Of a stretch of 64,000 nucleotides of DNA, positions 14,319 through 22,801 are shown one piece after another. Made by a program: the position numbers and the translations under genes. The notes beneath the pieces were generated by a model. That model was not told the DNA's origin, did not search any database, and saw nothing but the letters and a program-made list of their open reading frames with translations. Position 1 is the first letter of the stretch. Every line of letters starts with the position of its first letter. The stretch is from Caldilineaceae bacterium (GTDB taxonomy: Bacteria > Chloroflexota > Anaerolineae > Caldilineales > Caldilineaceae). The stretch spans positions 34,145 to 98,144 of the forward strand of contig JAHBVG010000016.1 of NCBI GenBank assembly GCA_019637695.1. The letters are read 5' to 3'.

Positions 14319-14837
14319 TTATTCCTTTGGGTAGAGAATCATCTGTGTGCAGCGGAAGAGAGCGATGGTTTTGCCCTTTTCGCTGCGCACCGTAGCATCC
14401 CAGATTTGGGTGGAACGGCCGGCATGGCGCAACTGGGCCTCTGCCTCCACGATTCCATCCATAGCTGTGCCGAGAAAGTTGCTTTTCAATTCCACCGTGG
14501 TAAAGTTGACCGCGCCATCGGGCAGATGGGCGATGCAGCCAAAGCCGCAGGCAGTGTCGGCCAGGCTCACCACAGAACCGGCATGGAGATAGCCGTTGAC
14601 CGCCAAATGGCGCTCGGTTATCCTCATCAGCAAGCGTAGCTGCCCATATTCGAGCATCGTCAACTCGATCCCCAGCGTTTGCGGCAGGCCGTAACGCAGA
14701 CGATCTTGCAGGCGGTCGAGCAGATCGGCAGGTACATTGTCAGGACGGATCGATGGAATTGTTCGCGAATTCATGAGTAACTTTGCCGGCAGTCGTTTTA
14801 ACGGATAGAACAGTGTATTGAGCGGTGCATCAGGCAT
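14319..14837 (-). CDS. PaaI-type hotdog-fold thioesterase
   Basis: Probably hydrolyses an acyl-CoA or a related thioester in the cytoplasm. The hotdog core is marked by HLAVNGYLHAGSVVSLADTA, where the HAG/ADTA elements match PaaI thioesterases, followed by VNFTTVELKSNFLG. The N-terminus has about 40 extra residues before the core. AAGGATGAGCA precedes the first ATG, supporting the 172-residue form; an ATG 21 codons further in has no ribosome site. No pathway partner adjoins it and the substrate is unknown. Confidence 0.8.
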   Translation of the reverse strand: MPDAPLNTLFYPLKRLPAKLLMNSRTIPSIRPDNVPADLLDRLQDRLRYGLPQTLGIELTMLEYGQLRLLMRITERHLAVNGYLHAGSVVSLADTACGFGCIAHLPDGAVNFTTVELKSNFLGTAMDGIVEAEAQLRHAGRSTQIWDATVRSEKGKTIALFRCTQMILYPKE

Positions 14838-14913
14838 TGCTCATCCTTAACAATACCTCAAATGACTACTTCAAGGCAAAGCAAAGGGATTCTGTTCTTC
14901 AATCGCCACGCGG

Positions 14914-14919
14914 TATAAT
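14914..14919 (+). promoter_or_regulatory. -10 element of a near-leaderless promoter
   Basis: Perfect TATAAT ending 9 nt before the ATG at 14929. A usual start site 7 nt downstream falls at about 14926, so the mRNA would have only about three bases ahead of the start codon. No Shine-Dalgarno sequence is present. Confidence 0.6.
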
Positions 14920-14928
14920 CTGATCACT

Positions 14929-17550
14929 ATGAATCTTCACGAGTATCCACGACCGCCCTTTGATACGGGGATCGGCATCCATTGGTGTGCTGGGATCGGC
15001 CATGTGAGTACAGCAGATCTCCGCTCTTTTTGGCTACCCCAGTTAGAGGAATTGGGCATCTCTTGGGTGAAGGTTGCCGATCAGCGCCGCGCCCTGCCTC
15101 TGGTAGAGGAATTGCTGGCCGCCGGGATCATGCCCATTGTGCAGGTCCGGCGACCCGCGGTTAACCCAGGCCATCTGGCAGGGGAGCAACTGCGCGAGGT
15201 CGAGGCATTGATCGACATTGGTGTGCGCTACTTTGAATTCAACAGCCGCCCGGATGCGCCCTCCACCTGGCTGCGCGAGGAACTCCCACCCAATGCGCCG
15301 GCGCTGATCGCAGAACACATCGCCATCGATCTGGAGGCGATCCTGACGCGCGGGGGGCTACCGGCGATCCCTGCGATCTCGCCCGGCAGTAAATGGGATC
15401 TGGTGCGGGCGTTGATCGAATTGGGGCGCAAAGATCTGCTGGCTGCGCCCATCTGGCAGGCGATCCACAACTTTGGCAGCAACCGTCCACTCAACTACCC
15501 TCATGATCCGGGCAATCGCGATGGCGCGCCGCTCACGCAAGAATATTACATGGCCCTGGCCCAGGAAGGGTGGAACGCAGACGCCTGGCAGGGACACGAT
15601 TTAGAGACGATCAACCGACTGCGCTGGCAATTGGCCGGGGAAGCCAAACCCGCTGACATTTCACTGCCCCCAGATCGACTCTGCTGGCTCGACTATGAAC
15701 GGTTGGATGCACGCAATCAGATTCTGTTGGGGCGCAGTCTGCCCATCCTCTCCACGTCCGGTGGATGGATCGTGGGCAAGGCAGACGATCCACGCTACCC
15801 GGCGGTGACGCCCTTGCTCCATCTGGCGCAGACGTTAGAAGCCTGCCGGGTAATGATGGGCACCAGCAGGCGCTATTCTCCTGCGCCTGACTACTATTTT
15901 TGCACGGCCTTCTGGTTGCTGGCGAACGAAGCGCTGGAAAGCGACCGCCCCGTCCTTGAAGAAGAAGCCTGGTACAGCCATCTCTGGCCCCAACAGACCC
16001 TGCCCATTGTACCGGCGCTCAAAGCGGAACCAAAACGCACACGACTACCCCAGTGGAATCAGACCGAGACAACCAATGATGGATGGCAGACGGCAGACGG
16101 CGGGCCGCAGACACCGCCGCTGAGGATGGCGGAAGACCGACGACCGTTGGATATTGCCGCCGATTCTGTGATCGCCGGACATGTGCGCGGCGGCGCTGGC
16201 GCGTCTTTGTGGCTGGTGCGATCAGATGGCGTCCTCTACCGGACAGTAGCCCGCACCGATGGCACATACCAGTTTGTCGATCTCTCGCGTGGACGCTACA
16301 CCCTCTGGGTGGATCAGCCGCCGGGCAGCCGCAGAGAACATATTGAACTCGATGGTCATAACAAGGTAGAGATCCGCCTGACTGTGGATCGCTGGGGATA
16401 TGAAGTCACGCCGCTCAGCGATACCGATGCAACCACACTGCGCTGCCGCGTCGAATCTTCGGCGGTCACTGCCGAATCCGGCACACTCGCCATCCGCTTG
16501 CGCCGCAGCGATGATACGCGCGAACATGGGAGCCGGGTAATGCCCATGGCGCGCCGGGCCGATGGGACTACCGGCTGCGAGTTTCCAACGTTGGCGAGCG
16601 GTGAATATCGGGTAGAGGTACTCGGCGTCACCACCGCCAGCGGCGATCCGCACCCGTTGGAAGCGCTCATCGATCTCAGCGGTCCCACCCTGCTTACCTT
16701 TGTCTTCAACCGCCCTTATGAACGCGGGTATCTCCAGCTATCCCAAATTTATGGTCAGGTCACCAGCGGTTGGGGAAGGCAGATCATGCTCGTTGATGGG
16801 GAGGGAAAACGGCGTTACGAGGAGATCGACGGCGAAGACCGCTATCAGTTTGAAATGTTGCCGCCCGGCCTTTATACGCTGGCAATCGTGGGCCGTGAAC
16901 AGAGTGAAGCGCGCAACCGGCTCGCGCTCGATGGCAGAAATCAACTTCAGATCAACTTTACAATCTATGACGAGTTAGATTCTTCTGGGGGCGCTGAGGA
17001 TTGGGGCGCCGTCGAAATCCAGATCCCCAACCCGGTGGATGAGTTCTTCACCTTGATCAGCATCTCTGGCGAATTCTATACAGAATCAGTGGAGCAAGAG
17101 GATCGGGTGCGCTTTGAACAGATCCCCCCAGGCGCGTACACGCTGAGCAGCAGCAGTGGCTATTGGCAGCCTGGGTTAGAGGTTTACCCCAATCGCCAAC
17201 TCACCCTCACCCTGCCCGCCCAGGCCCCGCCATGGGATTGGCAGATCTACGCCGATCCCACCGAAGAGGGCCAAGAGGGCATCCTCGTCCAGGTATTGGG
17301 GCGGCAGGATCTCCCCATCTACCTCTCGGACAGCGAAGGGAACGAACAATGCGCCTATACCGGCAGCGTGGAGGGCGATCCCTTTAGCGCCTGGTTTGCG
17401 CCGCTCCAACCCGGCCAATATCTCTTGATCCCCCACGATATGGACATTCAAGCGCCAATTGAATTGCCTCGGCTGACAACCTTCACCGTCATCTTTCGCC
17501 GTTCCGGTGGGTTGAGCGGCGCGTCTCAATTGCACTATACACCGCTGTAG
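14929..17550 (+). CDS. 873-residue protein: TIM-barrel-like domain plus Ig-like repeats
   Basis: I do not recognise a named family. Residues 1 to about 370 look like a glycoside-hydrolase-type barrel (GIGIHWCAGIGHV, GVRYFEFNSRPD, AIHNFGSN, LSTSGGWIVGKADDPRYP), but catalytic residues cannot be assigned. From about residue 405 several beta-rich repeats follow, resembling carboxypeptidase-regulatory or SpaA-like Ig domains: QFVDLSRGRYTLWVDQPPG, QFEMLPPGLYTLAIVG, RFEQIPPGAYTLSSSS and FAPLQPGQYLLIPHD. Such folds usually sit outside the cell, yet there is no signal peptide or membrane segment. The linker near residues 386-395 is coded by four tandem heptads. It is transcribed alone from a promoter giving almost no leader. 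Confidence 0.75.
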   Translation: MNLHEYPRPPFDTGIGIHWCAGIGHVSTADLRSFWLPQLEELGISWVKVADQRRALPLVEELLAAGIMPIVQVRRPAVNPGHLAGEQLREVEALIDIGVRYFEFNSRPDAPSTWLREELPPNAPALIAEHIAIDLEAILTRGGLPAIPAISPGSKWDLVRALIELGRKDLLAAPIWQAIHNFGSNRPLNYPHDPGNRDGAPLTQEYYMALAQEGWNADAWQGHDLETINRLRWQLAGEAKPADISLPPDRLCWLDYERLDARNQILLGRSLPILSTSGGWIVGKADDPRYPAVTPLLHLAQTLEACRVMMGTSRRYSPAPDYYFCTAFWLLANEALESDRPVLEEEAWYSHLWPQQTLPIVPALKAEPKRTRLPQWNQTETTNDGWQTADGGPQTPPLRMAEDRRPLDIAADSVIAGHVRGGAGASLWLVRSDGVLYRTVARTDGTYQFVDLSRGRYTLWVDQPPGSRREHIELDGHNKVEIRLTVDRWGYEVTPLSDTDATTLRCRVESSAVTAESGTLAIRLRRSDDTREHGSRVMPMARRADGTTGCEFPTLASGEYRVEVLGVTTASGDPHPLEALIDLSGPTLLTFVFNRPYERGYLQLSQIYGQVTSGWGRQIMLVDGEGKRRYEEIDGEDRYQFEMLPPGLYTLAIVGREQSEARNRLALDGRNQLQINFTIYDELDSSGGAEDWGAVEIQIPNPVDEFFTLISISGEFYTESVEQEDRVRFEQIPPGAYTLSSSSGYWQPGLEVYPNRQLTLTLPAQAPPWDWQIYADPTEEGQEGILVQVLGRQDLPIYLSDSEGNEQCAYTGSVEGDPFSAWFAPLQPGQYLLIPHDMDIQAPIELPRLTTFTVIFRRSGGLSGASQLHYTPL
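16085..16112. repeat. Four tandem heptads inside the 873-residue gene
   Basis: GGCAGAC, GGCAGAC, GGCGGGC, CGCAGAC in direct succession. They code the hinge between the barrel-like domain and the Ig-like repeats. Similar heptads occur at 25261-25322. Confidence 0.6.
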
Positions 17551-17594
17551 AATGGCCCCTCACCTCAAGTAGTCCACCAAACCAAATAGTCGGG

Positions 17595-17650
17595 TAGGGG
17601 CGCTGTTTGCTGCGCCTGCTGTGGAGTGGACGCAGCAAACAGCGCCCCTA
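17595..17650. repeat. Interspersed palindromic repeat, family 1, copy 1
   Basis: Perfect 20-bp arms (17595-17614 and 17631-17650), TAGGGGCGCTGTTTGCTGCG and its complement, with a 16-nt loop. A close relative with 25-bp arms is at 26596-26653. The position after the 873-residue gene would allow a terminator role, but there is no T run. Confidence 0.75.
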
Positions 17651-17906
17651 TGAAGCATCCGATAATATCACCTCGGCGGTCTCCTAGAGCAGACCGATGG
17701 ACGCGATTGCATCGTTGCTTGTCGATCCTACTTTTGACTCTTGACGAAAGCCGGGCCAATGCTACATTGGAATGACGAAGTGTTTCTGCCCGTAGTGACT
17801 GGCGATTAGTCCGTGTTGCTACTTCGCTGGTTTGTGTGCTGTCTCCGACTACTTTGAACAATACCTTCATTTTTGCCATCTTTATACTGTTCAAGAAGAT
17901 GATGAA

Positions 17907-17995
17907 ACGTAGCGGGGTTTGTAACCGCACGATCACCAGTAGAAGTGCGGTTGCAAACCCCGCCTACAGATCTCGCCATGTCTTTGACCAATACA
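17907..17995. repeat. Interspersed inverted repeat, family 2, copy B
   Basis: ACGTAG, arms 17912-17930 and 17945-17963 (19 bp, one mismatch, words GGTTTGTAACCGCAC and complement), then CCTACAGAT and TTGACCAATACA. Same layout as 9473-9561. Confidence 0.7.
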
Positions 17996-18020
17996 CATTT
18001 TTTGCCATTTTTTGTGGATC

Positions 18021-18070
18021 TTGACAGAGTACCATTTCTGCTCTATAATCCGCGTTGGAAGCGCTTCCAA
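18021..18070 (+). promoter_or_regulatory. Consensus sigma70 promoter with LacI-type operator
   Basis: TTGACA (18021-18026), 17 bp, TATAAT (18044-18049): both hexamers and the spacing are perfect. A perfect 16-bp palindrome TTGGAAGCGCTTCCAA (18055-18070) with the central CG typical of LacI/GalR sites covers the predicted start near 18056. A repressor bound here would block a very strong promoter, so auto-repression by the LacI protein that follows is likely. Confidence 0.85.
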
Positions 18071-18178
18071 TTATCCAATCAAGGGAACTGTCCCAATTGG
18101 ATCGACCACCTGCTCTTGAATCGTCCCAGATCGACTTTAACTATATCGTGTTTGCTTTACACCTCACGACGAGAGATC

Positions 18179-19243
18179 ATGGCTGTTACGATCTATGACG
18201 TAGCCAGGGCTGCCGGTGTCGGAATCAGTACCGTTTCGCGTGTACTCAACGAAAACGCCAATGTCAGTGCGCAGACGCAACGGAAGGTGCTGGAAGCCAT
18301 CGAATCCCTCGGCTACAAGCCCAATATTATGGCTCGCAACCTCTCGCGCGCGCCTATGCGCTCGGTAGGGGTGGTGTTGAGTTATTTGACCAATCCGTTT
18401 CAGGTGGCGGTTTTGCAGGGGATCGAACAGACGCTCGCCCAGGCAGAAGTGGATCTGATCATCTTCAGCCTTGAATCTCAGGATCGGCGCAAAACATTGC
18501 TAGAAAGCCTGTCCGAAGGGCGTCGTTCAGACGGTTTGATTGTGGTTTCGTTTTCATTGACGCCGACATCAATTGCCCGCTTTCAGCGCTATAACATTCC
18601 CGTCGTTGTCACCGACAATAAGGATAAACAGCTACCCTCGGTTTTTGTTGACAATGTGTATGGGGGATATTGGGCCACGCAACATCTGCTCTCACTCGGT
18701 CACCGGCGCATTGCCTATCTTCAGGATCATTTCAAAGCGCCCAATGGACCAGGTGGCAATTGGCCAGGATTGGATCGACGCCGAGGATACATCCAGGCGC
18801 TGCTCGAAGCGGGTTTGGATGTGGATCTCAAGCTGATCCACGAAGGGGATGGGCACACGCGGCAGCGTGGATACGAAGCGGCGGCCACTTTATTGGCAAG
18901 GCCAAATCCACCGACGGCTATCTTTGCCGCCAGTGATATGCTGGCATTAGGTGTCCTCGAATATGCGCGCAGTCAGAGGATCAGCGTTCCTGAAGATCTA
19001 GCCGTCATTGGGTTTGACGATATTGAGCTGGCCTCTTTTGCCAATCTCACCACCGTCCGCCAACCAATGCAGCTAATGGGGAGCGAAGCAGCACGTCTCA
19101 TCCTTTCGTTGATGAATGGAGAGTTGCTCACCAAACGTCAGTGCCAGCTACCGTTAGAATTGGTGATACGCCACTCCTGCGGCGCTGATCAATCCATACA
19201 CAATGAAACCAAGATCCACACACTCCCCCTTGAAAGGAGGTGA
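18179..19243 (+). CDS. LacI-family transcriptional regulator of the second sugar importer
   Basis: 354-residue repressor. The HTH is DVARAAGVGISTVSRVLNEN (about residues 7-26), the hinge AARNLS-like MARNLSRAP, and the effector domain has VGVVLSYLTNPF, GHRRIAYLQDHF and VIGFDDIELASF. The chosen ATG gives the standard N-terminus; the frame is open for 78 codons upstream but that region contains the promoter and repeats. The leader from the predicted start is about 120 nt and no strong ribosome site is seen (CGACGAGAGATC precedes the ATG). It sits ahead of the binding-protein gene and probably controls both itself and the importer. Confidence 0.92.
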   Translation: MAVTIYDVARAAGVGISTVSRVLNENANVSAQTQRKVLEAIESLGYKPNIMARNLSRAPMRSVGVVLSYLTNPFQVAVLQGIEQTLAQAEVDLIIFSLESQDRRKTLLESLSEGRRSDGLIVVSFSLTPTSIARFQRYNIPVVVTDNKDKQLPSVFVDNVYGGYWATQHLLSLGHRRIAYLQDHFKAPNGPGGNWPGLDRRRGYIQALLEAGLDVDLKLIHEGDGHTRQRGYEAAATLLARPNPPTAIFAASDMLALGVLEYARSQRISVPEDLAVIGFDDIELASFANLTTVRQPMQLMGSEAARLILSLMNGELLTKRQCQLPLELVIRHSCGADQSIHNETKIHTLPLERR

Positions 19244-19301
19244 TCGCCGGAAGTGACCAGAAAGCAATGTTGCACATTCTATTCATTTCGGTAAGAATTT
19301 G

Positions 19302-19325
19302 ATTGAAGGCGTGCCTGGCTTCAAT
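19302..19325. promoter_or_regulatory. Inverted repeat ahead of binding-protein gene
   Basis: ATTGAAG, 10 bp, CTTCAAT. It follows a weak promoter-like pair (TTGCAC at 19270, TAAGAA at 19292) and could be a regulator site or an mRNA hairpin. It does not match the operator at 18055, so shared control is unproven. Confidence 0.3.
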
Positions 19326-19413
19326 ATAGCAAGCCGCCCGGTTGAGTCCATTTAGTGAAACCCCTCAAATTACCATTTTATTCATCCAAGATTCTGCAAG
19401 GAGAAAGTCCCTC

Positions 19414-20754
19414 ATGAATCGAAAAACGCTGTCTTTGATCGTATTGCTGGCGGCATTAACGCTGATGCTTGCTGCCTGTCCAGCCGCAACCCCCGCCGAG
19501 CCGACAACCGCTGGCGAACCGGCTGCCCCATCCGCCGATCAACCTGCTGCGGAGACAGGCACACGCACGGTTACCTTTATGGCAGAGGCCACCACCCGCG
19601 GACACGACGCCAACGCAGTGGCCTATTGTGAAGAGCAGACGGGCATTGACGTGGAAGTAGTCAACGGTCCTGAGAGTGCCACTGACCGCCTGGCGCTTTA
19701 CCTGCAATTCTTCGGTGCTGGCTCAGGTGATATTGATGCCATGCAGATCGACGTCATCTGGCCCGGCATCCTGGCCGAGCATCTGGTTGACCTGCGCCCT
19801 TACCTGAGCGACGAGCAGTACGAATCTTACTTTGAACGCATTGTTCTCAACAACACAGTCGATGGCGCACTGGTTGGCATCCCCTGGTTCACCGATGCGG
19901 GTCTGCTCTACTATCGCACAGACCTCTTGGAAAAGTATGGCTTCGATGGCCCGCCTGATACCTGGGCCGAACTCGAAGAGATGGCACAGACGATTCAGGA
20001 TGGCGAACGCGCCGAGAATCCTGATTTCTGGGGCTTTGTCTGGCAGGGCGCTGCCTATGAAGGCTTGACCTGCGATGCGCTGGAATGGCAGTTCAGTTGG
20101 AACGGCGGTACGATTGTCGAGCCAGATGGCACCATCAGCATCAATAATCCCAACGCTGCCGCTGCCTTCGATATGGCCGCAAGCTGGGTTGGCACCATCA
20201 GCCCGCCCGGTGTGGTGAGCTACATGGAAGAGGACGCCCGCGGGGTCTGGCAGGCCGGCAATGCAGCCTTCATGCGTAACTGGCCCTATGCCTATAGCCT
20301 GGGCAACGCCGAGGGCAGCGAGATCGCTGGTAACCTGGCCGTTGTGCCGCTGCCCAAGGGTGGCGAAGATGGACAGAACGCCGATACGCTGGGTGGTTGG
20401 CAGATGGCCGTCAGCCGCTATAGCGACGATGTGGATGCTGCCGCTGAGTTCGCCGTCTGCATGACCAGCTACGAAGCGCAGAAGATCCGCGCCATCGAAG
20501 GCAGCATGTTGCCGACCATCGGCGATCTCTATTCAGACGAGGAAGTGCTGGCTGCTCAGCCTTTCTTCGCTCAACTCTATGATGTCTTTGCTGGCGGCGC
20601 AGTCGCTCGCCCAAGCACCGTCACCGGTGAGGACTACAACCAGGTTTCCACCATCTACTTCACCGAGGTGAATCGGGTGTTGACCGGCCAGCAGACTGGC
20701 CAGCAGGCCGTGGAAGCGATTGAGCAGCAGTTGCAGTCTCTGTTGGGCCAGTAA
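19414..20754 (+). CDS. Sugar ABC importer substrate-binding lipoprotein (SBP_bac_1/MalE type)
   Basis: Extracytoplasmic receptor for a carbohydrate importer. The signal peptide ends at a lipobox with Cys22 (LMLAAC), followed by an Ala/Pro/Thr tether to about residue 45 and a family-1 binding-protein body (FTDAGLLYYRTDLLEKYGF, GNAAFMRNWPYAYS, LGGWQMAVSRYS). The ATG is preceded by AAGGAGAAA with about ten bases of spacing; 24 extra codons upstream in frame are not expected to be used. 446 residues is normal. The SBP_bac_1 class contains binders of maltose, trehalose, xylose oligomers and similar sugars, so the ligand is open. Confidence 0.9.
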   Translation: MNRKTLSLIVLLAALTLMLAACPAATPAEPTTAGEPAAPSADQPAAETGTRTVTFMAEATTRGHDANAVAYCEEQTGIDVEVVNGPESATDRLALYLQFFGAGSGDIDAMQIDVIWPGILAEHLVDLRPYLSDEQYESYFERIVLNNTVDGALVGIPWFTDAGLLYYRTDLLEKYGFDGPPDTWAELEEMAQTIQDGERAENPDFWGFVWQGAAYEGLTCDALEWQFSWNGGTIVEPDGTISINNPNAAAAFDMAASWVGTISPPGVVSYMEEDARGVWQAGNAAFMRNWPYAYSLGNAEGSEIAGNLAVVPLPKGGEDGQNADTLGGWQMAVSRYSDDVDAAAEFAVCMTSYEAQKIRAIEGSMLPTIGDLYSDEEVLAAQPFFAQLYDVFAGGAVARPSTVTGEDYNQVSTIYFTEVNRVLTGQQTGQQAVEAIEQQLQSLLGQ

Positions 20755-20765
20755 TCGAATGACAC

Positions 20766-20797
20766 TGTACAGGGCGCTGGTTTCAGCACCCTGTACA
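20766..20797 (+). terminator. Intercistronic stem-loop after binding-protein gene
   Basis: Arms TGTACAGGGCGCTG and CAGCACCCTGTACA with one mismatch and a 4-nt loop, followed by a moderately T-rich run. Placed between the receptor and permease genes, it would give partial termination or protect the receptor message, keeping receptor in excess, as in other binding-protein operons. Confidence 0.6.
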
Positions 20798-20939
20798 ATT
20801 TCAATCTTTCTCCTCAAGTGTCGCACAATCCCCCTTCTATACGGGTTATTCACAGGAACGCCTCTCCTGATTGGCGATCCTGTCAGACGATCCTCGGTTG
20901 TGCGTCGATGAGATTTCTCGCAGGGAAAGGAGATGAGCG

Positions 20940-21875
20940 GTGGCGACTGGAGCAATATCAACCAAGCAGCAATCCCTCCCCAAAAAGGGGTTGAGCGAAA
21001 TGGCTCGCCAGCAGGAACGGCTGGCCTATATTATGCTGCTACCTTCGATTCTGGTGGTGATGGGGGTTGCGTTTTATCCACTCTTTCAGACCATTTATGT
21101 AACTTTTTTCAACGCACGACTGGGCAGCGCGCGCGCCTGGGAATTCGTTGGCTTTGACAACTATGTTCGTCTGCTGGGCAGCCCTCAATGGTGGCAGGCC
21201 GTTTGGTCGACAGTTCAATTCACCGTTGCTTCGGTGGGCTTTGAGCTACTGCTGGGGTTAGGGATTGCCTTGGTGGTGAACAGTAAATTCCCAGGGCGAG
21301 GGATGTTGCGCACTGCCATGCTGGTGCCGTGGGCCATTCCAACTGCCATCTCCTCACAGATGTGGAAGTGGATGTATCACGACGTCTTCGGCGTGATCAA
21401 TGACTTCTTCACCCGCATCATCCCGATTCTGCCAGTAAAGGTCGCGTGGATCGCCAATGCATCCACCGCGCTGTGGGCGCTGGTGGCTGTGGATGTGTGG
21501 AAGACGACGCCATTCATGGCCCTGCTCTTGCTGGCTGGTCTTCAACTGATTCCAGCGGATCTCTATGAAGCGGCTTCGGTGGATGGCGCCAGCGCCTGGC
21601 GGCAGTTTATCTCCATCACCCTGCCCCAACTGCGCCCGGCGATTGTAGTAGCCTTGATCTTCCGCACATTGGATGCGCTACGCGTCTTCGATTTGGTGTG
21701 GATCATGACCAGCGGCGCCTTTAATACGGAAACGATGGCGACGATGAATCAACGTAACCTGGTGCAGTTCCAACAACTGGGCTATGGATCGACTATCAGC
21801 GTTGCCATCTTCGTTGTGATCGGCGTCTTTGTGGTACTCTACATCAGCACAATCTTCCGCGATCAGGAGGTCTAG
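20940..21875 (+). CDS. Sugar ABC importer permease, MalF/UgpA type
   Basis: First membrane subunit of the second importer, with six predicted helices beginning at about residue 28 (AYIMLLPSILVVMGVAFYPL). The docking loop is EAASVDGASAWRQFISITLP, the standard EAA motif. The GTG start is 7 nt after AAAGGAG; an ATG seven bases upstream is in another frame. 311 residues is usual. It is preceded by a 185-nt gap with a stem-loop. Confidence 0.92.
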   Translation: MATGAISTKQQSLPKKGLSEMARQQERLAYIMLLPSILVVMGVAFYPLFQTIYVTFFNARLGSARAWEFVGFDNYVRLLGSPQWWQAVWSTVQFTVASVGFELLLGLGIALVVNSKFPGRGMLRTAMLVPWAIPTAISSQMWKWMYHDVFGVINDFFTRIIPILPVKVAWIANASTALWALVAVDVWKTTPFMALLLLAGLQLIPADLYEAASVDGASAWRQFISITLPQLRPAIVVALIFRTLDALRVFDLVWIMTSGAFNTETMATMNQRNLVQFQQLGYGSTISVAIFVVIGVFVVLYISTIFRDQEV

Positions 21876-21878
21876 AAG

Positions 21879-22724
21879 ATGAATAAAAATTCCACACGCA
21901 TCATCCGGGATGTACTCTTCTGGATCATCATCATTTTCATCATTCTCTATACGCTCTTCCCCTTTTACTGGGCGATTGTCTCGTCGCTGACGCCCGCCAG
22001 CCAACTGTTTAGCACACCGGTTCGCTACTTTCCAGAGAATCCCACCATCCGATCTTATGTGAGCGTCTTCAACAACCCAATGTTTCTGCGCTCGTTGGTG
22101 AACTCTGCTTTTGTCGCCATCACCACTGTGCTGATTGCGTTGGCTATTGGATCGTTCGGGGCTTATGCGCTGGGGCGTCTGCAATTCCGTGGGCGTACAT
22201 TGGTGATGTATACCATCCTTTCTATGACCATGTTCCCCGCCATTGCCATTCTCGGGTCGCTCTTCACCATGGTTCGTTCCCTGGGGATCTACAACACACC
22301 CTGGGCGCTGATCCTGACCTATACCACCTTCACCCTGCCCTTCACCATCTGGGTGCTCACCAACTTCTTCAAGAGTCTGCCCCTGGAATTAGAGCAGGCC
22401 GCCTATGTGGACGGGGCGACAACCTGGCAGACTTTTTGGATGATCCTCTTGCCGCTGACCGCGCCTGGATTGGTGACCACGGGGCTGCTGGCTTTCATCA
22501 ATGCCTGGAATGAATTCCTCTATGCGCTGACTTTCACCGTCAACGAACGGGCGCGTACTGTCCCCGTGGCGATCGCCATGTTCACCGGCGCGCAACAGTT
22601 TGAGATCCCCTGGGCGGATATCATGGCCGCCGCTGTCGTTGTGACCATCCCCATTGTAATTCTGGTCCTCATCTTCCAGCAGCGTCTGGTGGAAGGGTTG
22701 ACGGCAGGTGCAGTTAAAGGCTAA
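21879..22724 (+). CDS. Sugar ABC importer permease, MalG type
   Basis: Second membrane subunit, 281 residues, six helices, with the EAA loop at EQAAYVDGATTWQTFWMILLP. It starts 3 nt after the previous stop with AGGAGG upstream, so it is co-translated. No ATPase gene follows: the operon ends here at a long palindrome. The importer must therefore borrow a nucleotide-binding subunit coded elsewhere, as known for MsmX/UgpC-type shared ATPases. The DppD/DppF pair at 5-7 kb belongs to a different importer class and is not expected to serve. Confidence 0.92.
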   Translation: MNKNSTRIIRDVLFWIIIIFIILYTLFPFYWAIVSSLTPASQLFSTPVRYFPENPTIRSYVSVFNNPMFLRSLVNSAFVAITTVLIALAIGSFGAYALGRLQFRGRTLVMYTILSMTMFPAIAILGSLFTMVRSLGIYNTPWALILTYTTFTLPFTIWVLTNFFKSLPLELEQAAYVDGATTWQTFWMILLPLTAPGLVTTGLLAFINAWNEFLYALTFTVNERARTVPVAIAMFTGAQQFEIPWADIMAAAVVVTIPIVILVLIFQQRLVEGLTAGAVKG

Positions 22725-22737
22725 AAACCAAGCATAA

Positions 22738-22801
22738 TGAATGAAGAATAAAGAATGGGTAGTGCGAGATCTCGCACTACCCATTCTTTATTCTTCATTC
22801 A
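22738..22801. terminator. 64-bp perfect palindrome between convergent genes
   Basis: Two 32-bp arms meet with no spacer at 22769/22770 (central word GCGAGATCTCGC). It lies between the stop of the permease and the stop of the facing glycosyltransferase and includes that stop codon. RNA from either strand would fold into one long hairpin, so a bidirectional terminator is the simplest reading. The AT-rich outer arms resemble words of the repeat at 6958-7062. Confidence 0.75.

Larger units (their letters stand above)
17551..18178. other. Repeat-rich intergenic region before lacI
   Basis: No gene is supported. The stretch holds a 20-bp-arm inverted repeat (17595-17650), a copy of repeat family 2 (17907-17995) and then the promoter and operator of the downstream lacI gene. 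Short open frames crossing the repeats on the minus strand have no ribosome sites. Confidence 0.7.

Noticed and set aside
14319..14837. Possible link of the thioesterase to the MoxR/DUF58 unit as one operon
   Set aside because: A 124-bp inverted element lies between them and each has its own spacing; no shared function is evident.
17565..17936. 123-codon minus-strand frame after the 873-residue gene
   Set aside because: Its sequence is composed of two repeat families and it has no start signals.
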